This document shows positions 51,182 to 61,086 of a stretch of 64,000 bases of DNA, piece after piece. The translations under genes and the position numbers were made by a program. Where the stretch lies: positions 1 through 64,000 of the forward strand of contig JACAAY010000012.1 in NCBI GenBank assembly GCA_013377095.1, given 5' to 3'. This DNA is from Desulfuromonadales bacterium. Its GTDB lineage: Bacteria; Desulfobacterota; Desulfuromonadia; Geobacterales; Pseudopelobacteraceae. Each line of letters starts with the position of its first letter. Position 1 is the first letter of the stretch. The notes below the pieces were generated by a model, which was not told where the DNA came from, made no database searches, and worked only from the letters and a program-made list of their open reading frames with translations.

Positions 51182-52137
51182 AGGGAAGCATCTACTATGG
51201 CGTAGACTCTTGCCTTGATATCGGCCAAACACCCTGACACCGTGCAACCAGCAGCGTTGTGATGGCCACCGCCACCAAGAGCAGCTGCGAAACCGGCCAC
51301 ATTGACGGAGCCTTTTGAGCGGAATCCAACCTTATAGGTCTGGTCATCCAACTGGCGGAAAAAAATAGCTACTTCAACCCCTCTGATGGAACGGGGGTAA
51401 TTGACAAACCCATCTGTCAACTCGGCATCGGCACCGGTTTCAGCATACATGGCTTGGGTGACGGTCAATGACGCAGCCTGTCCGTCACAGATCACTTCCA
51501 GGGTGGGCAGGGATCTGGTGAGAAGTTCAAGACGCTTCTGAGGCTGGTTTTCGTAAAGACGTTCGGCAACGTTCCATGCGTTCACGCCATACTCAATCAT
51601 CTCGCCTGCGATGGAAAACGCTTCCCGATTTGCATTTGAATAACGAAATGAGCCGGTATCGCTGATAATGGAAACATACAGGCAGAGAGCTGTTTCCGCA
51701 TCAATGCTGTAGCCGTAGGAACTAATGATACGGTATACCAGCGCCCCGGTGGCGGCAGCGGTCGAATCGATAAGATTATGCATGCCAAAGGGTTGGCATG
51801 AAAGGTGATGATCAAGATTTAGAAGTTTTCCAAAGCGCGTGAAGGAACAGAATTCACTGCCCGCACGCCTGAATTCGCCAATATCAAGTACGACAGCAAC
51901 ATCAAAATCACGGTCCGGAATATGTGCCACAACATGAGCACTTCCAGGAAGGAAGCAGAACAGCTCTGGAACGGGATCACGAAAATGAACACATACTTCC
52001 TTACCGATCTTTTTCAGAAAAGATGCCAGCGCAAGTGAAGAGCCAACCGCATCTCCATCGGGGCTCTCATGGGTGGTCAGGAGAAACGTGTGATTGGTGC
52101 GAATTTCATGAACTATGTTCTGAATCGTCTCCGTCAT
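51178..52137 (-). CDS. nrnA: DHH/DHHA1 phosphoesterase, NrnA-like oligoribonuclease
   Basis: A 319-residue bifunctional oligoribonuclease/pAp phosphatase-type enzyme. DHH-family motifs are visible: LLTTHESPDGDAVGSSLAL (motif I), VVLDIGEF (motif II), LNLDHHLSCQPFG (motif III, DHH) and YVSIISDTGSFRYSN (motif IV). The C-terminal DHHA1 domain carries GGGGHHNAAGCTVSG. The start is set at 52137 (MTETIQNIV) with GGGAG upstream; it overlaps the end of rbfA by 32 bases. Placement in rbfA-nrnA-truB order is usual. Confidence 0.93.
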   Translation of the reverse strand: MTETIQNIVHEIRTNHTFLLTTHESPDGDAVGSSLALASFLKKIGKEVCVHFRDPVPELFCFLPGSAHVVAHIPDRDFDVAVVLDIGEFRRAGSEFCSFTRFGKLLNLDHHLSCQPFGMHNLIDSTAAATGALVYRIISSYGYSIDAETALCLYVSIISDTGSFRYSNANREAFSIAGEMIEYGVNAWNVAERLYENQPQKRLELLTRSLPTLEVICDGQAASLTVTQAMYAETGADAELTDGFVNYPRSIRGVEVAIFFRQLDDQTYKVGFRSKGSVNVAGFAAALGGGGHHNAAGCTVSGCLADIKARVYAIVDASL

Positions 52138-52477
52138 GCTCTGTGGCAATCTCCCTGAGGATAGTGTCAATCCGGTTTCCATACTCCTGAGATCGATCGT
52201 AAGTAAAAATAAGCTCGGGTATATGTCGTATGGTCAGCACCCGGCCAAGTTCTTTGCGTATATATCCTTTGGCGCTATTCAGACCGGCTTCAGTATTCTT
52301 CTTGGCTTGTTCCTCGCCAATCACTGTGAAAAAGATCCGAGCCAGGCTCAGGTCATCAATCACGTCGACAGCGGTAATGGTGACAAAACCAATCCGGGGA
52401 TCATTCAGACCACGGGACAATAGTGATGAAACCGTTTCGTGGATAGTTTCTGCAAGTTTTTCTGAACGTTTACTCAT
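52106..52477 (-). CDS. rbfA: Ribosome-binding factor A
   Basis: A 123-residue KH-fold protein needed for late 30S maturation and 16S rRNA 5' end processing. The family pattern is clear: RSEKLAETIHETVSSLLSRG, then DPRIGFVTITAVDVIDDLS, and RKELGRVLTIRHIPELIFTYD. It lies six bases after infB, the usual operon position. Confidence 0.96.
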   Translation of the reverse strand: MSKRSEKLAETIHETVSSLLSRGLNDPRIGFVTITAVDVIDDLSLARIFFTVIGEEQAKKNTEAGLNSAKGYIRKELGRVLTIRHIPELIFTYDRSQEYGNRIDTILREIATEHDGDDSEHSS

Positions 52478-52483
52478 AATAAC

Positions 52484-55180
52484 CTATAGCTTCGTGGCGA
52501 TCTTTTCGATTTCAAAGGCTTCAATAAAATCACCGATCTTGATATTGTTGTAATTCTCTAGCCCGATACCACATTCATAGCCACTGGCAACTTCCTTGAC
52601 ATCGTCTTTGATACGGCGCAACGAGGAAAGCTTACCCTCGTAAATAACCACATTATCGCGCAGCAAGCGAACCTGGGCATTACGCAGCATCTTGCCATCC
52701 TGAATATAGCAACCGGCCACATTGCCAACCTTGGGCACCGTAAAAACCTCGCGTATTTCAGCACGTCCCATGTATTTTTCTCTTAGCGTCGGCTCCAGCA
52801 GACCTTCCATGGCATTTTTCACATCCTCAACCGCATCGTAAATGATGCTGTAAAGACGGATATCCACCCCTTCTTTTTCTGCCATTGCCTGAGCCTTGAC
52901 TTCCGGACGCACATTGAAACCGATGATGATGGTGTTGGATGCAGCTGCCAGATTGACATCGGTTTCAGTAATTGCGCCGACTCCGGAGTGAATAACATTA
53001 AGCCTCACCGCATCGGTGGAAAGCTTGCGGAACGATTCGGCGACAACCTCAACCGAACCCTGCACATCACCCTTGACAATAACATTGAGATCCTTGACAT
53101 CGCCGCTCTGAATCTGCTTGTAGAGATCTTCCAGGGTAATCTTGGAATGCTTTGCCATTTCGACTTCGCGCTGTTTGATCTGGCGTAATGTTGCAATCTC
53201 TTTGGCCTGTTTTTCATCCTTCAAGGCAACAAAAACATCACCGGCATCGGGTACACCCGAAAGCCCGATCACTTCGACCGGCATTGAAGGTCCGGCCTCA
53301 CTGACCTTTTCTCCGCGGTCATTATGGATGGCTCTGACCCTTCCGGAATGGATACCAACCACACAGTAGTCACCGTTTTTGAGGGTGCCCTCCTGGACCA
53401 AAACCGTTGCCACCGGGCCGCGACCTTTGTCGAGTTTAGCTTCAACAATGGTTCCCTTGGCCTGTTTGTCAGGGTTTGCCTTCAACTCCATGAGGTCTGC
53501 CTGCAGCAGAACCATCTCCAACAACCCTTCCAGGTTTAACCGCTTTTTGGCTGACACCTCAACCATGGTACTGTCGCCGCCCCACTCTGAACTCACCAGA
53601 CCGAACTCCATCAACTCCTGTTTTACTCGATCGGGTTTCGCCTCAGGCTTATCGATCTTGTTGATGGCAACAATGATCGGCACTCCGGCTGCCTTTGAGT
53701 GATTGATCGCTTCGCGAGTCTGGGGCATGACTCCGTCATCGGCTGCCACAACAAGGATAACGATATCGGTAACCTTGGCTCCGCGGGCACGCATTGCGGT
53801 AAAAGCCTCATGACCCGGGGTGTCCAGGAAAGTGATCTTGCGTCCATTCAACTCGACGTCATAGGCGCCGATATGCTGCGTGATACCACCGGCCTCACCG
53901 GCAATCACGTTGGCCTCGCGTATTGCATCCAGCAGCGAGGTTTTCCCATGGTCGACGTGGCCCATAATCGTTACAACAGGAGGCCTTTTGACGAGCGTTT
54001 CAGGAGCATCGGGAACTGATTCGTGTATTTCATCCAGATCAACAGCCATGTTTTCAACTTCATAGCTGTACTCAGCGGCCAGAATCACGGCTGTATCAAA
54101 ATCGAGAGTATGGTTGATGGTAACCATCATTCCCAGTTTCATCAGCGATTTGATCAGATCATTGGCCTTGATACCCATGCGTTTTGCCAATTCACCCACA
54201 CTGATGGTTTCAGAAATCTTGATAATACGCTTGATGGCCTTGGGTATGGTAATTTCCGTCTTGCGGGATTCCGACGCGCGTTCTTTGTTCTTTTTTCGCG
54301 ACCCCTTATAAACCGGATCAAAGACCCGCTCACGTTTTTCGAGAATGTCGTGTTTTTTGGGTTGCTCCTTCTTCTTAGCCGGAACTGCGCCACCCTTCTT
54401 GCCTACTTTACCGGGAGTATCACCATGGGGCGCGGCACTTTTTCCAGCGAATTTGCGGCGCTCTTCACCTGTTGGGGGAGCAGCAGCAGGCAGTGGCACC
54501 TGCTTCATACGTGAGCGATCCGGAGCGGGCGGGCGGGTACTTTCAGCTCCTGCAGCAGCAGGGGCCACCCTCCTCTGAGGCGGGGCAGCCTGGCGGGTAT
54601 CAGGAGCCTGGCCTGCGGGTGTATCCCGTTTTACTACACGAGTCGGCCGATTCGTAACACCGGGGATCTCCATCCTGCCCAGTATCCGCGCCTGATTGGC
54701 GCTTGGTTTTTCCGGCTGTATCGGTGCCTTGGGCTTCTCGGGGGCAATGGCTTCCCGTACTGCCTCAACCTTCGGGGCAACAACCACAGGGGCTGGTTCC
54801 TGGACAGCGGGAACAACAGGGGCAACGGACTCTACCGGAGTAACAGGGGGTAACGGCTCAATCTGCTTAATCGGAGCGGGTTGCACAACCACAGCCACCG
54901 GTTCAGCTATTTTTTGTTCAGGAGCCTCAGCCTCAACAGCTGGGAGTTCTTCGGCAACCGGAACAACCTTGGCGCGCCGTCGAATAATCGTAGTGGTAAC
55001 CCTGACCTCTTCGGGGCCATTTTCATGGGGTTCGGGTGGCATCAACTTTTTGAGCACATCCTCATCAACCAGAGAAGTGGCGGTTTTAGCGTCAACCCCA
55101 ATCTCTTTAAGTCGGGCAAGCACTTCCTTATGTTCCAGCCCCAGCTTTTCCGCCAGGTTACTCACACGTATTTTAGACAT
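52484..55180 (-). CDS. infB: Translation initiation factor IF-2
   Basis: An 898-residue GTPase that brings fMet-tRNA to the 30S subunit. The N-terminus has the IF2_N fold ([19 protein letters not shown]), then a Pro/Ala/Glu-rich linker of about 200 residues and a second IF2_N motif ([19 protein letters not shown]). The G domain has GHVDHGKTS (near residue 407), [15 protein letters not shown] and NKIDKPEA. Domains II-IV follow. It sits between the ylxR/L7Ae gene (five-base gap) and rbfA. The linker is compositionally biased, as usual. Confidence 0.98.
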   Translation of the reverse strand: MSKIRVSNLAEKLGLEHKEVLARLKEIGVDAKTATSLVDEDVLKKLMPPEPHENGPEEVRVTTTIIRRRAKVVPVAEELPAVEAEAPEQKIAEPVAVVVQPAPIKQIEPLPPVTPVESVAPVVPAVQEPAPVVVAPKVEAVREAIAPEKPKAPIQPEKPSANQARILGRMEIPGVTNRPTRVVKRDTPAGQAPDTRQAAPPQRRVAPAAAGAESTRPPAPDRSRMKQVPLPAAAPPTGEERRKFAGKSAAPHGDTPGKVGKKGGAVPAKKKEQPKKHDILEKRERVFDPVYKGSRKKNKERASESRKTEITIPKAIKRIIKISETISVGELAKRMGIKANDLIKSLMKLGMMVTINHTLDFDTAVILAAEYSYEVENMAVDLDEIHESVPDAPETLVKRPPVVTIMGHVDHGKTSLLDAIREANVIAGEAGGITQHIGAYDVELNGRKITFLDTPGHEAFTAMRARGAKVTDIVILVVAADDGVMPQTREAINHSKAAGVPIIVAINKIDKPEAKPDRVKQELMEFGLVSSEWGGDSTMVEVSAKKRLNLEGLLEMVLLQADLMELKANPDKQAKGTIVEAKLDKGRGPVATVLVQEGTLKNGDYCVVGIHSGRVRAIHNDRGEKVSEAGPSMPVEVIGLSGVPDAGDVFVALKDEKQAKEIATLRQIKQREVEMAKHSKITLEDLYKQIQSGDVKDLNVIVKGDVQGSVEVVAESFRKLSTDAVRLNVIHSGVGAITETDVNLAAASNTIIIGFNVRPEVKAQAMAEKEGVDIRLYSIIYDAVEDVKNAMEGLLEPTLREKYMGRAEIREVFTVPKVGNVAGCYIQDGKMLRNAQVRLLRDNVVIYEGKLSSLRRIKDDVKEVASGYECGIGLENYNNIKIGDFIEAFEIEKIATKL

Positions 55181-55185
55181 ATGCC

Positions 55186-55788
55186 CTACACCTCCCCCAG
55201 GAAGTTTCTATATCGTTCAATTACACTGACAAGTCGCACAATAAACCCGCCCTGCCTCACAGCAACCGCACTTCGCAATGATTTGCCGAGTATGGCGCCA
55301 AACTCTTCCTTCGTCATAACTTTCTCCGTACGTACCTGGTGAAGCGCAGCCAAGGAAATGATTTTTTCACCAATACTCCCGGAAACATCTACCGCCACCA
55401 GCACCAGACCCGGCTTGTTGTTTCCCCGAATCGCATCGCACACGAGTGAACTGCCCGAGATGATTTTGCCAGCTTTGTTGGCCAGCCCCAGATAACCAAG
55501 AATCTTCTCACGCATCAGGAGGCCAACCAGTGCCAGCATATCATTAGAAGGCAGAACCGATACATCACACTTGAATGCCCGATTGAAGAGACGCTGCTTG
55601 ATCGCAACATCCAGACAGCGAGAACTGATACAGGTATATGCGCCCCTGCCCGGCAGCTTGGCTTCCAGATCCGGAACAACCTCACCTTGCGGAGAAAGCA
55701 CAAACCGGATCAGACGCTCTTTGTCACGCGTCTCGCGGCAACCGAGGCAACTCCGTTGTGGTTTTTCCTGTTCATGCTGTTTGGCCAT
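55186..55788 (-). CDS. YlxR (DUF448) fused to an L7Ae-like RNA-binding domain
   Basis: A 200-residue fusion. The N-terminal YlxR domain has [19 protein letters not shown] and PGRGAYTC, and the C-terminal half (about residues 95-195) is of the ribosomal L7Ae/YlxQ kind ([20 protein letters not shown]). In Gram-positive bacteria these are two neighbouring genes between nusA and infB; the fused form is common in Deltaproteobacteria. YlxR is an RNA- or nucleoid-associated protein of uncertain role. Gaps of nine bases to nusA and five to infB place it firmly in the operon. Confidence 0.92.
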   Translation of the reverse strand: MAKQHEQEKPQRSCLGCRETRDKERLIRFVLSPQGEVVPDLEAKLPGRGAYTCISSRCLDVAIKQRLFNRAFKCDVSVLPSNDMLALVGLLMREKILGYLGLANKAGKIISGSSLVCDAIRGNNKPGLVLVAVDVSGSIGEKIISLAALHQVRTEKVMTKEEFGAILGKSLRSAVAVRQGGFIVRLVSVIERYRNFLGEV

Positions 55789-55797
55789 ACCACCCTG

Positions 55798-56973
55798 CTA
55801 CTCTGTCTTTTCCTCGGCAGGAACATCAGCCACAGTGACATCCTGTTCTGCCGCCACAGCTTCGGTTACAGCTTCGGTTTCATCACCGGGCACGTCCGTT
55901 CCATCAAACGAAGCATAGGCCTGCAACTCATCCTCAGCTGCCTTTGCTTCACTCTTTATATCAATTCGGCACCCTGTCAATCGGGCAGCCAAACTAACAT
56001 TCTGTCCGCGCTTACCGATGGCCAGGGAAAGCTGATCATCGGCAACGACAACCTCCAGCGTCCGATTGTCCTCATCCACAAATACCTTCGACACCTGAGC
56101 AGGTGAAAGTGCATTACAGGCAAAACGGGCGATATCCTCGGACCAGGGAATAATGTCAATTTTTTCGCCGCGCAGTTCGGAAACAACATTCTGAACGCGT
56201 GAGCCACGCATACCGACACAAGCGCCAACAGGATCAACATCCGAATCATTGGACGATACCGCCAACTTCGCGCGGCTACCCGGATCCCGAACAATCGCAT
56301 TTATCTCCACGATTCCCTCGGCCACCTCGGGTACTTCAGCTTCAAACAGTTTTGCCAGCATACTTGGGTGGGTACGGGAAAGAATAATCTGCGGCCCCTT
56401 GGGAGTAGTGCGAATATCAGTAATTATGGCTCTAATACGGTCACCCGGCCGATACACTTCACGCGGCATCTGTTCCTTGGAGGGAAGTATGGCCTCTGCG
56501 CGGCCAAGGTCGATCAACAGATCTCCCTTTTCGAAACGGCGAACCATGCCGGTTATGATTTCCCACTGACGGTCGCTGTACTCGTTAAAAATTGTCTCGC
56601 GTTCCGCTTCTCGCACCTTCTGAATGATGACCTGCTTGGCTGTCTGGGCAGCAATGCGGGTAAAACCGCTTGAATCGAGCTTTTCACCCAGCGAATCGCC
56701 GACTTCCACATCAGGATCAATCTCGCGTGCTTCTTCCAGGCTGATTTCCTTGTAGGAGTCTACAACCTCATCCATGACGGTGACAAACTCAAACAGTTCC
56801 ACTTCGCCCGTATCGGAGTTATAGTGAGCTTCAAGTTCACGGGTATTGCGGTATTTTTTATTTGCGGCAGTCAAAACCGCTTGCTCCATGGCTTCAAGGA
56901 CCACCTGACGATCGATCCCCTTCTCCTTGACGATCTGCTCAATGGCGTGCTTGAGACTGATGTTCGTATCCAC
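55798..56973 (-). CDS. nusA: Transcription termination/antitermination factor NusA
   Basis: A 391-residue RNA polymerase-binding factor. The N-terminal domain (to about 130) is followed by an S1 domain (around 135-200; ITGMVRRFEKGDLLIDLG) and two KH domains (VDPVGACVGMRGSRVQNVV and LSLAIGKRGQNVSLAARL). The C-terminus ends in an acidic tail without the AR repeats of E. coli NusA, the shorter form usual outside gamma-proteobacteria. It follows rimP by 35 bases and precedes ylxR/L7Ae. A terminator-like hairpin lies in the operon leader (57511-57537). Confidence 0.97.
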   Translation of the reverse strand: MDTNISLKHAIEQIVKEKGIDRQVVLEAMEQAVLTAANKKYRNTRELEAHYNSDTGEVELFEFVTVMDEVVDSYKEISLEEAREIDPDVEVGDSLGEKLDSSGFTRIAAQTAKQVIIQKVREAERETIFNEYSDRQWEIITGMVRRFEKGDLLIDLGRAEAILPSKEQMPREVYRPGDRIRAIITDIRTTPKGPQIILSRTHPSMLAKLFEAEVPEVAEGIVEINAIVRDPGSRAKLAVSSNDSDVDPVGACVGMRGSRVQNVVSELRGEKIDIIPWSEDIARFACNALSPAQVSKVFVDEDNRTLEVVVADDQLSLAIGKRGQNVSLAARLTGCRIDIKSEAKAAEDELQAYASFDGTDVPGDETEAVTEAVAAEQDVTVADVPAEEKTE

Positions 56974-57008
56974 GGCTGCTTCTCCTTGCGTACGTCTATA
57001 AAATCAGA

Positions 57009-57494
57009 TCAAAATTCGAATTCCAGATTTGCCTTGGCTACACGCTCCAGTGGTATAGAAGCGGTCTGCCCTTCGTTGAGTGTCATGACAACAACACCAT
57101 CCTTCAGACCATCGAGTCTCCCCAGAAACGTTTTGCGCTTGTTGCCGGCATCGTCCTGGAACGGTTCGTAGGTTCGCACCTTAATAAGACGACCGGCAAA
57201 ACGCTCGTAATCCGCCTTGGTTTTAAGCGGTCGGTCAAGACCGGGTGAAGACACTTCAAGATTGTATTCACACGGAATAAAGTCTTCGATATCGAGCAGA
57301 ATTGATAGTTCCCTGCTGAAATCGGCGCAGTCGTCGAGCATGACTCCGCCCTCTTTATCGATGAACATGCGCAGAACCGCTTCACGCCCGCTACGATTGA
57401 ACTCTACCTCCACCAGCTCAAGATTCATTGAACAGAGTATCGGTTCAGCCAGCGCACGGATTCTGTCACAGATATCGTCTCGATGAAGTGCCAT
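57009..57494 (-). CDS. rimP: Ribosome maturation factor RimP
   Basis: A protein of 161 residues needed for 30S assembly. The N-terminal alpha/beta domain contains LELVEVEFNRSGREAVLRMF and YNLEVSSPGLDRPLKTKADYERF; the C-terminal SH3-like barrel holds GRLDGLKDGVVVM. The start at 57494 is preceded by ACGGGGA. An in-frame reading to 57536 would run through a terminator-like hairpin and is rejected. It is the first gene of rimP-nusA-ylxR-infB-rbfA-nrnA-truB. Confidence 0.95.
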   Translation of the reverse strand: MALHRDDICDRIRALAEPILCSMNLELVEVEFNRSGREAVLRMFIDKEGGVMLDDCADFSRELSILLDIEDFIPCEYNLEVSSPGLDRPLKTKADYERFAGRLIKVRTYEPFQDDAGNKRKTFLGRLDGLKDGVVVMTLNEGQTASIPLERVAKANLEFEF

Positions 57495-57510
57495 AATCCC
57501 CGTTAAAAAC

Positions 57511-57537
57511 AAAAAAAGTGAGCCTTGCGAGCTCACT
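57511..57537 (-). terminator. Terminator hairpin in the rimP-nusA leader (end of the ATPase gene and/or attenuator)
   Basis: Minus strand AGTGAGC, seven-base loop, GCTCACT, then seven T. It starts 73 bases after the stop of the PilB-like ATPase gene and ends only 16 bases before the rimP ATG. A candidate promoter for rimP lies upstream of the hairpin, so the hairpin may serve both to end the ATPase transcript and to attenuate the operon that encodes NusA. Confidence 0.85.
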
Positions 57538-57560
57538 CTGAGTGAACATAAATTTTACCT

Positions 57561-57589
57561 TAAATATCACGGCAATCGCGTAAAAGCAA
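57561..57589 (-). promoter_or_regulatory. Candidate promoter of the rimP-nusA-infB operon
   Basis: Minus strand TTGCTT (57584-57589), 17 bases, TATTTA (57561-57566). Since only 16 bases separate the hairpin's T run from the rimP ATG, a promoter for rimP has to lie on the far side of that hairpin, as this one does. Match quality is moderate. Confidence 0.4.
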
Positions 57590-57609
57590 GCTTTTTTTCA
57601 GCGCATCGC

Positions 57610-59544
57610 TTACTTGATACAGACACGCCGGACTTCAAAAATATCGGTCAACCCCTTGAGTACCTTGATCAGTCCATCCTGTTTTAGCGTGGTCATTCCG
57701 TCTTGAGCGGCTTGAATACGGATAAAATCAGTATCGGACTTCTTCTTTATCAAAGTTTTCAAGGGCGGAGTACACTCCAGAATCTCATGAATACCAAGTC
57801 GTCCACGGTAGCCGGTGTGCCCGCAACGCTCGCACCCCACGGCCCTGGCCAGGGCCACATCCCCCCTTGACACACCCGATGAGTCAAATGAATCGCGGCC
57901 ATACTCTTCAATGATTTCATTCAATTCAGCATCATCAGGGCTGTAGCTCTGTTTGCAGTTCACGCAGAGCCTCCGCGCCAGACGCTGGGCAACGACACAG
58001 ATCAATGAGTCTGAAAAACTGTAGGGATCCAACCCCATTTCAAGCAGACGGGTTACGGTTTCCGGAGCAGAATTGGTATGCAGAGTGGAAAAGACCAGAT
58101 GTCCGGTCAGGGATGCTTCCACCGCCATGGTGGCGGTCTCCTCGTCCCGCATCTCGCCGACCATGATAACATCCGGGTCCAAACGCAGAAAAGATCGCAA
58201 TGCCGCCGCAAAGGTAAATCCTATACGGGGATTTACCTGCACCTGGCGCAGTCCCGCCTGGGTTATCTCCACCGGGTCTTCTGCGGTCCAGATCTTGCGG
58301 CTGGGGGTGTTAATCTGGGCCAACCCCGAGTGCAGAGTTGTTGTCTTGCCGGAACCGGTTGGACCAACCACGAGCAGCAAGCCGTGAGGACTGGCCAGGG
58401 CATTCTGAAAAACACGCTGGTTGCGTTCGGTCAGCCCCAGGTCTTTAAAAGCCAGCGGATCTCCACCTGTCAGGATCCTGAGAACCACATCCTCAAGTCC
58501 TCCCACCGTTGGCATGGTGGCAACACGCAACTCGGTATCCAGTGGACCGAATTTTTTGAAGTCGATCTTACCGTCCTGGGGTTTGCGACGCTCGGCAATA
58601 TCCAGTTCTGCCATGATCTTGATGCGCGAAGGAATGGCAAATTTGTACTTATAGGGAATCCTCTGGTAAATAGAACACTGTCCATCGACCCGGGTGCGGA
58701 CAACCACCTCTTTTTTGCCGGGGTACGGTTCAATATGAATGTCCGATGCTTTGGCCATATAGGCATCATAGATGATCTTGTTGACCAGCTTGACAATGAC
58801 ACTGTCCCGTTCCGTAACCTTCTTCGTCTCCTCCTCAACATCCGGTTCATCGGTCATGGAGGATTTGCTGAGCAGCTCGACGATACTGTCGGGCACGAGA
58901 TCAAGATTAACCTCATCCTGAGCGGAAGCGGTGGATAGAGCATCGATATTGTAGAGCCGCTTGAGCGCGATACGAATATTTGTTTCCGTGGCTATGGCTG
59001 AAATGATCTTTAGACGAATATTGTCTTCCAGCTCGCGGATTTCATGACGTTTGAGTGGGTACGCCATGGCCAGAGTCAGCGTATTGCCGATCTTTGATAT
59101 CGGCGAAATTCTCTGTTTTTGGGCATAGACCGCACTGATATAATGAGACAGGGACATATCCAGTTCAAAACCGTTTATTTCAACATAGGGGAGGTCGAAC
59201 TGGGTGGCCAGGGCCCGGGCAAGCTGTGCCTCGTCAACGTAGTTCAGTTTGAGCAGGGCTTTTTCAAGAGTTATGGCGCTCTGTGCGCTTATTTCACGGG
59301 CATGGGATAATTTCTGTTGATCAATGACACCACTAATCAGGAGCAGGTCATGCAGCTTGAGACGCTTGTTCTTCTGGTCAAGCACGGCACTGAGGTCGTT
59401 TTCGCTGATAAACCCGAGTTTACAGAGTAGCTGTCCGATGGGCTGGTTGGGAAAAACCTTCTGCAACGCAAGAGCTTCATCCAACTGTTCCTGGGAGATC
59501 AGCTGCTGATCAATAAGAAGTTCACCAACTTTTATAGTGCTCAT
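57610..59544 (-). CDS. PilB/GspE-family secretion ATPase with N-terminal MshEN-type domains
   Basis: A 644-residue hexameric ATPase for type IV pilus-like or type II secretion-like assembly. The N-terminal 200 residues contain repeated T2SSE_N/MshEN-like segments (KVGELLIDQQLISQEQLDEA; PIGQLLCKLGFISENDLSAV). These domains bind c-di-GMP in MshE-type ATPases; binding here is not established. The catalytic part has Walker A GPTGSGKTTT (near residue 395), the Asp box WTAEDPVEIT, Walker B DPDVIMVGEMRD and a tetracysteine zinc motif (CVNC; CERC). It is preceded on the same strand by two uncharacterised genes across a terminator. No pilC or pilT is adjacent, so it may not be the main pilus ATPase. 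Confidence 0.92.
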   Translation of the reverse strand: MSTIKVGELLIDQQLISQEQLDEALALQKVFPNQPIGQLLCKLGFISENDLSAVLDQKNKRLKLHDLLLISGVIDQQKLSHAREISAQSAITLEKALLKLNYVDEAQLARALATQFDLPYVEINGFELDMSLSHYISAVYAQKQRISPISKIGNTLTLAMAYPLKRHEIRELEDNIRLKIISAIATETNIRIALKRLYNIDALSTASAQDEVNLDLVPDSIVELLSKSSMTDEPDVEEETKKVTERDSVIVKLVNKIIYDAYMAKASDIHIEPYPGKKEVVVRTRVDGQCSIYQRIPYKYKFAIPSRIKIMAELDIAERRKPQDGKIDFKKFGPLDTELRVATMPTVGGLEDVVLRILTGGDPLAFKDLGLTERNQRVFQNALASPHGLLLVVGPTGSGKTTTLHSGLAQINTPSRKIWTAEDPVEITQAGLRQVQVNPRIGFTFAAALRSFLRLDPDVIMVGEMRDEETATMAVEASLTGHLVFSTLHTNSAPETVTRLLEMGLDPYSFSDSLICVVAQRLARRLCVNCKQSYSPDDAELNEIIEEYGRDSFDSSGVSRGDVALARAVGCERCGHTGYRGRLGIHEILECTPPLKTLIKKKSDTDFIRIQAAQDGMTTLKQDGLIKVLKGLTDIFEVRRVCIK

Positions 59545-59582
59545 GACTCTCCCTCCCCCCCGCGCCCAAACAATACATCAAT

Positions 59583-59610
59583 AAAAACGCTCGTATGTCG
59601 AATACGAGCG
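59583..59610 (-). terminator. Rho-independent terminator between the exported-protein gene and the ATPase gene
   Basis: A nine-pair perfect stem, CGCTCGTAT / ATACGAGCG with a five-base loop, followed by TTTTTAT on the minus strand. It lies 35 bases after the stop at 59645. The ATPase ATG is only about 40 bases further, preceded by a G-rich ribosome-binding stretch, so either readthrough or a compact unseen promoter must serve it. Confidence 0.88.
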
Positions 59611-59644
59611 GATTCAATCAGAGAAACGTAAAACGGTTCAGCTG

Positions 59645-61000
59645 TCATTTAATCTGCACGTCAAAACCGTTTTCCATCAGCAGATCGCGAATAATGCGAT
59701 CAAGTTGAAGGTTGGTCAAAAACAGCGAACCACCGGGAACAGCCGCCCCTTCCAACTTGAAGCCGGACAATTGCAGAGAATAGTTCGCGCCCTTGTCAGG
59801 CCACATTGTATGCTGAGCATACTGTGCCGGCATACGCAAGGACGTCAGAACCTTTTCCGAAACTCTGCGGAAATCGTCCTGCCCATCCAGAATAACCACC
59901 TTATAGCCTTTGGTTTCCAGAATTCTGAACAGAGTATAGGCTACCGGATCTCCATCAAATCCAGTGACGACACAGCGCTGCCCATCCCGCTCGAAAAACC
60001 GCTGCGCCTTGACCGACAGGGATATTCCATTGTTGTCTCCGGCAAAAACATCCACCTGGTGATCACTGCGATAGCCAACCTTCAGGGCCGTGAGAATGGC
60101 ATCGGCCATCTCAATTTGGTTTTTGGCGGTAATCTGAAAAACCGGATGCAACGGGGCACCTGTTACAGGGGGCTTCGGCATTGCAAACGGCTCATAGGCT
60201 GTGAAGCCTTCCTTTTTCAAAAATGCAGTCAGTGTCTGCGGCAAGGCCTCCCTGCCGCTGTTCAGCAGCGCCACATCCTGCTTGATCAGGCTTTCAGCTG
60301 TTTTTTCAACCTTAAAATCGGAGTGGACCCGTAAACGCGGATCAACCCCAAAATCCACGGCAAAGTTTTCCTCCACTGAATAAAATCCGGCTGCATTCAG
60401 CATTGCTGAAAGAAAGCGCCTGTTATTGGCAGGAGATTCGGACACGATTCGGACGGAGGGATCCCGCGCCATAATCAGCGACTTGACCAGCGGCGGAATG
60501 GATGCGTGTTGGTCAACCACGATATTGGCGCCATCCAGGGCGCTGTAAACAGGAAACTTCTCTGGATCGAGAGCCAGTGAAAAAACAGATGACTGAAAGA
60601 CAAGCGGCTTCCGTGCATCTGCAGCTTGTGGCACCAGTATTTTCCAGAGTTCCGAAATCTTTGAGGTCGTTTCCTGGTCAGATTGGTGTTCCGAGGGCGC
60701 CTCCAGACGTAACGTCTGGAGAGTTGCTTGGGAATGCGGCTCCTTGCCCAGGCGGACGGCATGTTGTGCCCGGCGAGCAGTGTGGGGTCTGGCTGGGCCA
60801 GCAGAATGGGCCGCGTGAACGTTTGCGGGATGTTTTTGCAGTTTGGGAGCGGGCTTTACCGGTGCTCCGGCACGAGCCAGTGCCTGAGGGTCAAGTTCAA
60901 AGGAAGGGTTCATGGCTGCCTGCGCCACCAATGAGGAACAGACACACAGTACAGCAAGACCACTCGAAACACATGTACCGCGAAAGATAAAAGAAGACAT
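59645..61000 (-). CDS. Uncharacterised exported protein
   Basis: A 451-residue protein I do not recognise. It has a signal peptide ending near AQAAM (residue 28-30), a basic Ala/Pro/His-rich stretch (about 35-90), then a mixed alpha/beta region with a repeated-looking pattern, and a C-terminal segment VPGGSLFLTNLQLDRIIRDL near the end. The middle part contains ESPANNRRFLSAMLNAAGFYSVEEN, a compact helix-strand unit of the kind seen in LysM- or SPOR-sized domains, but I cannot assign either. The start at 61000 follows GGAGAG. It follows the next gene by 86 bases and precedes the PilB/GspE-type ATPase, so a role in that machine is possible. Confidence 0.7.
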   Translation of the reverse strand: MSSFIFRGTCVSSGLAVLCVCSSLVAQAAMNPSFELDPQALARAGAPVKPAPKLQKHPANVHAAHSAGPARPHTARRAQHAVRLGKEPHSQATLQTLRLEAPSEHQSDQETTSKISELWKILVPQAADARKPLVFQSSVFSLALDPEKFPVYSALDGANIVVDQHASIPPLVKSLIMARDPSVRIVSESPANNRRFLSAMLNAAGFYSVEENFAVDFGVDPRLRVHSDFKVEKTAESLIKQDVALLNSGREALPQTLTAFLKKEGFTAYEPFAMPKPPVTGAPLHPVFQITAKNQIEMADAILTALKVGYRSDHQVDVFAGDNNGISLSVKAQRFFERDGQRCVVTGFDGDPVAYTLFRILETKGYKVVILDGQDDFRRVSEKVLTSLRMPAQYAQHTMWPDKGANYSLQLSGFKLEGAAVPGGSLFLTNLQLDRIIRDLLMENGFDVQIK

Positions 61001-61086
61001 CGTCTCTCCATTATTTAAGACGTAAACCTCATACCCCGCTCTAGGGCTTAAGGGGCATGGTACTGCCATCCATCAGCTGTATCGGT

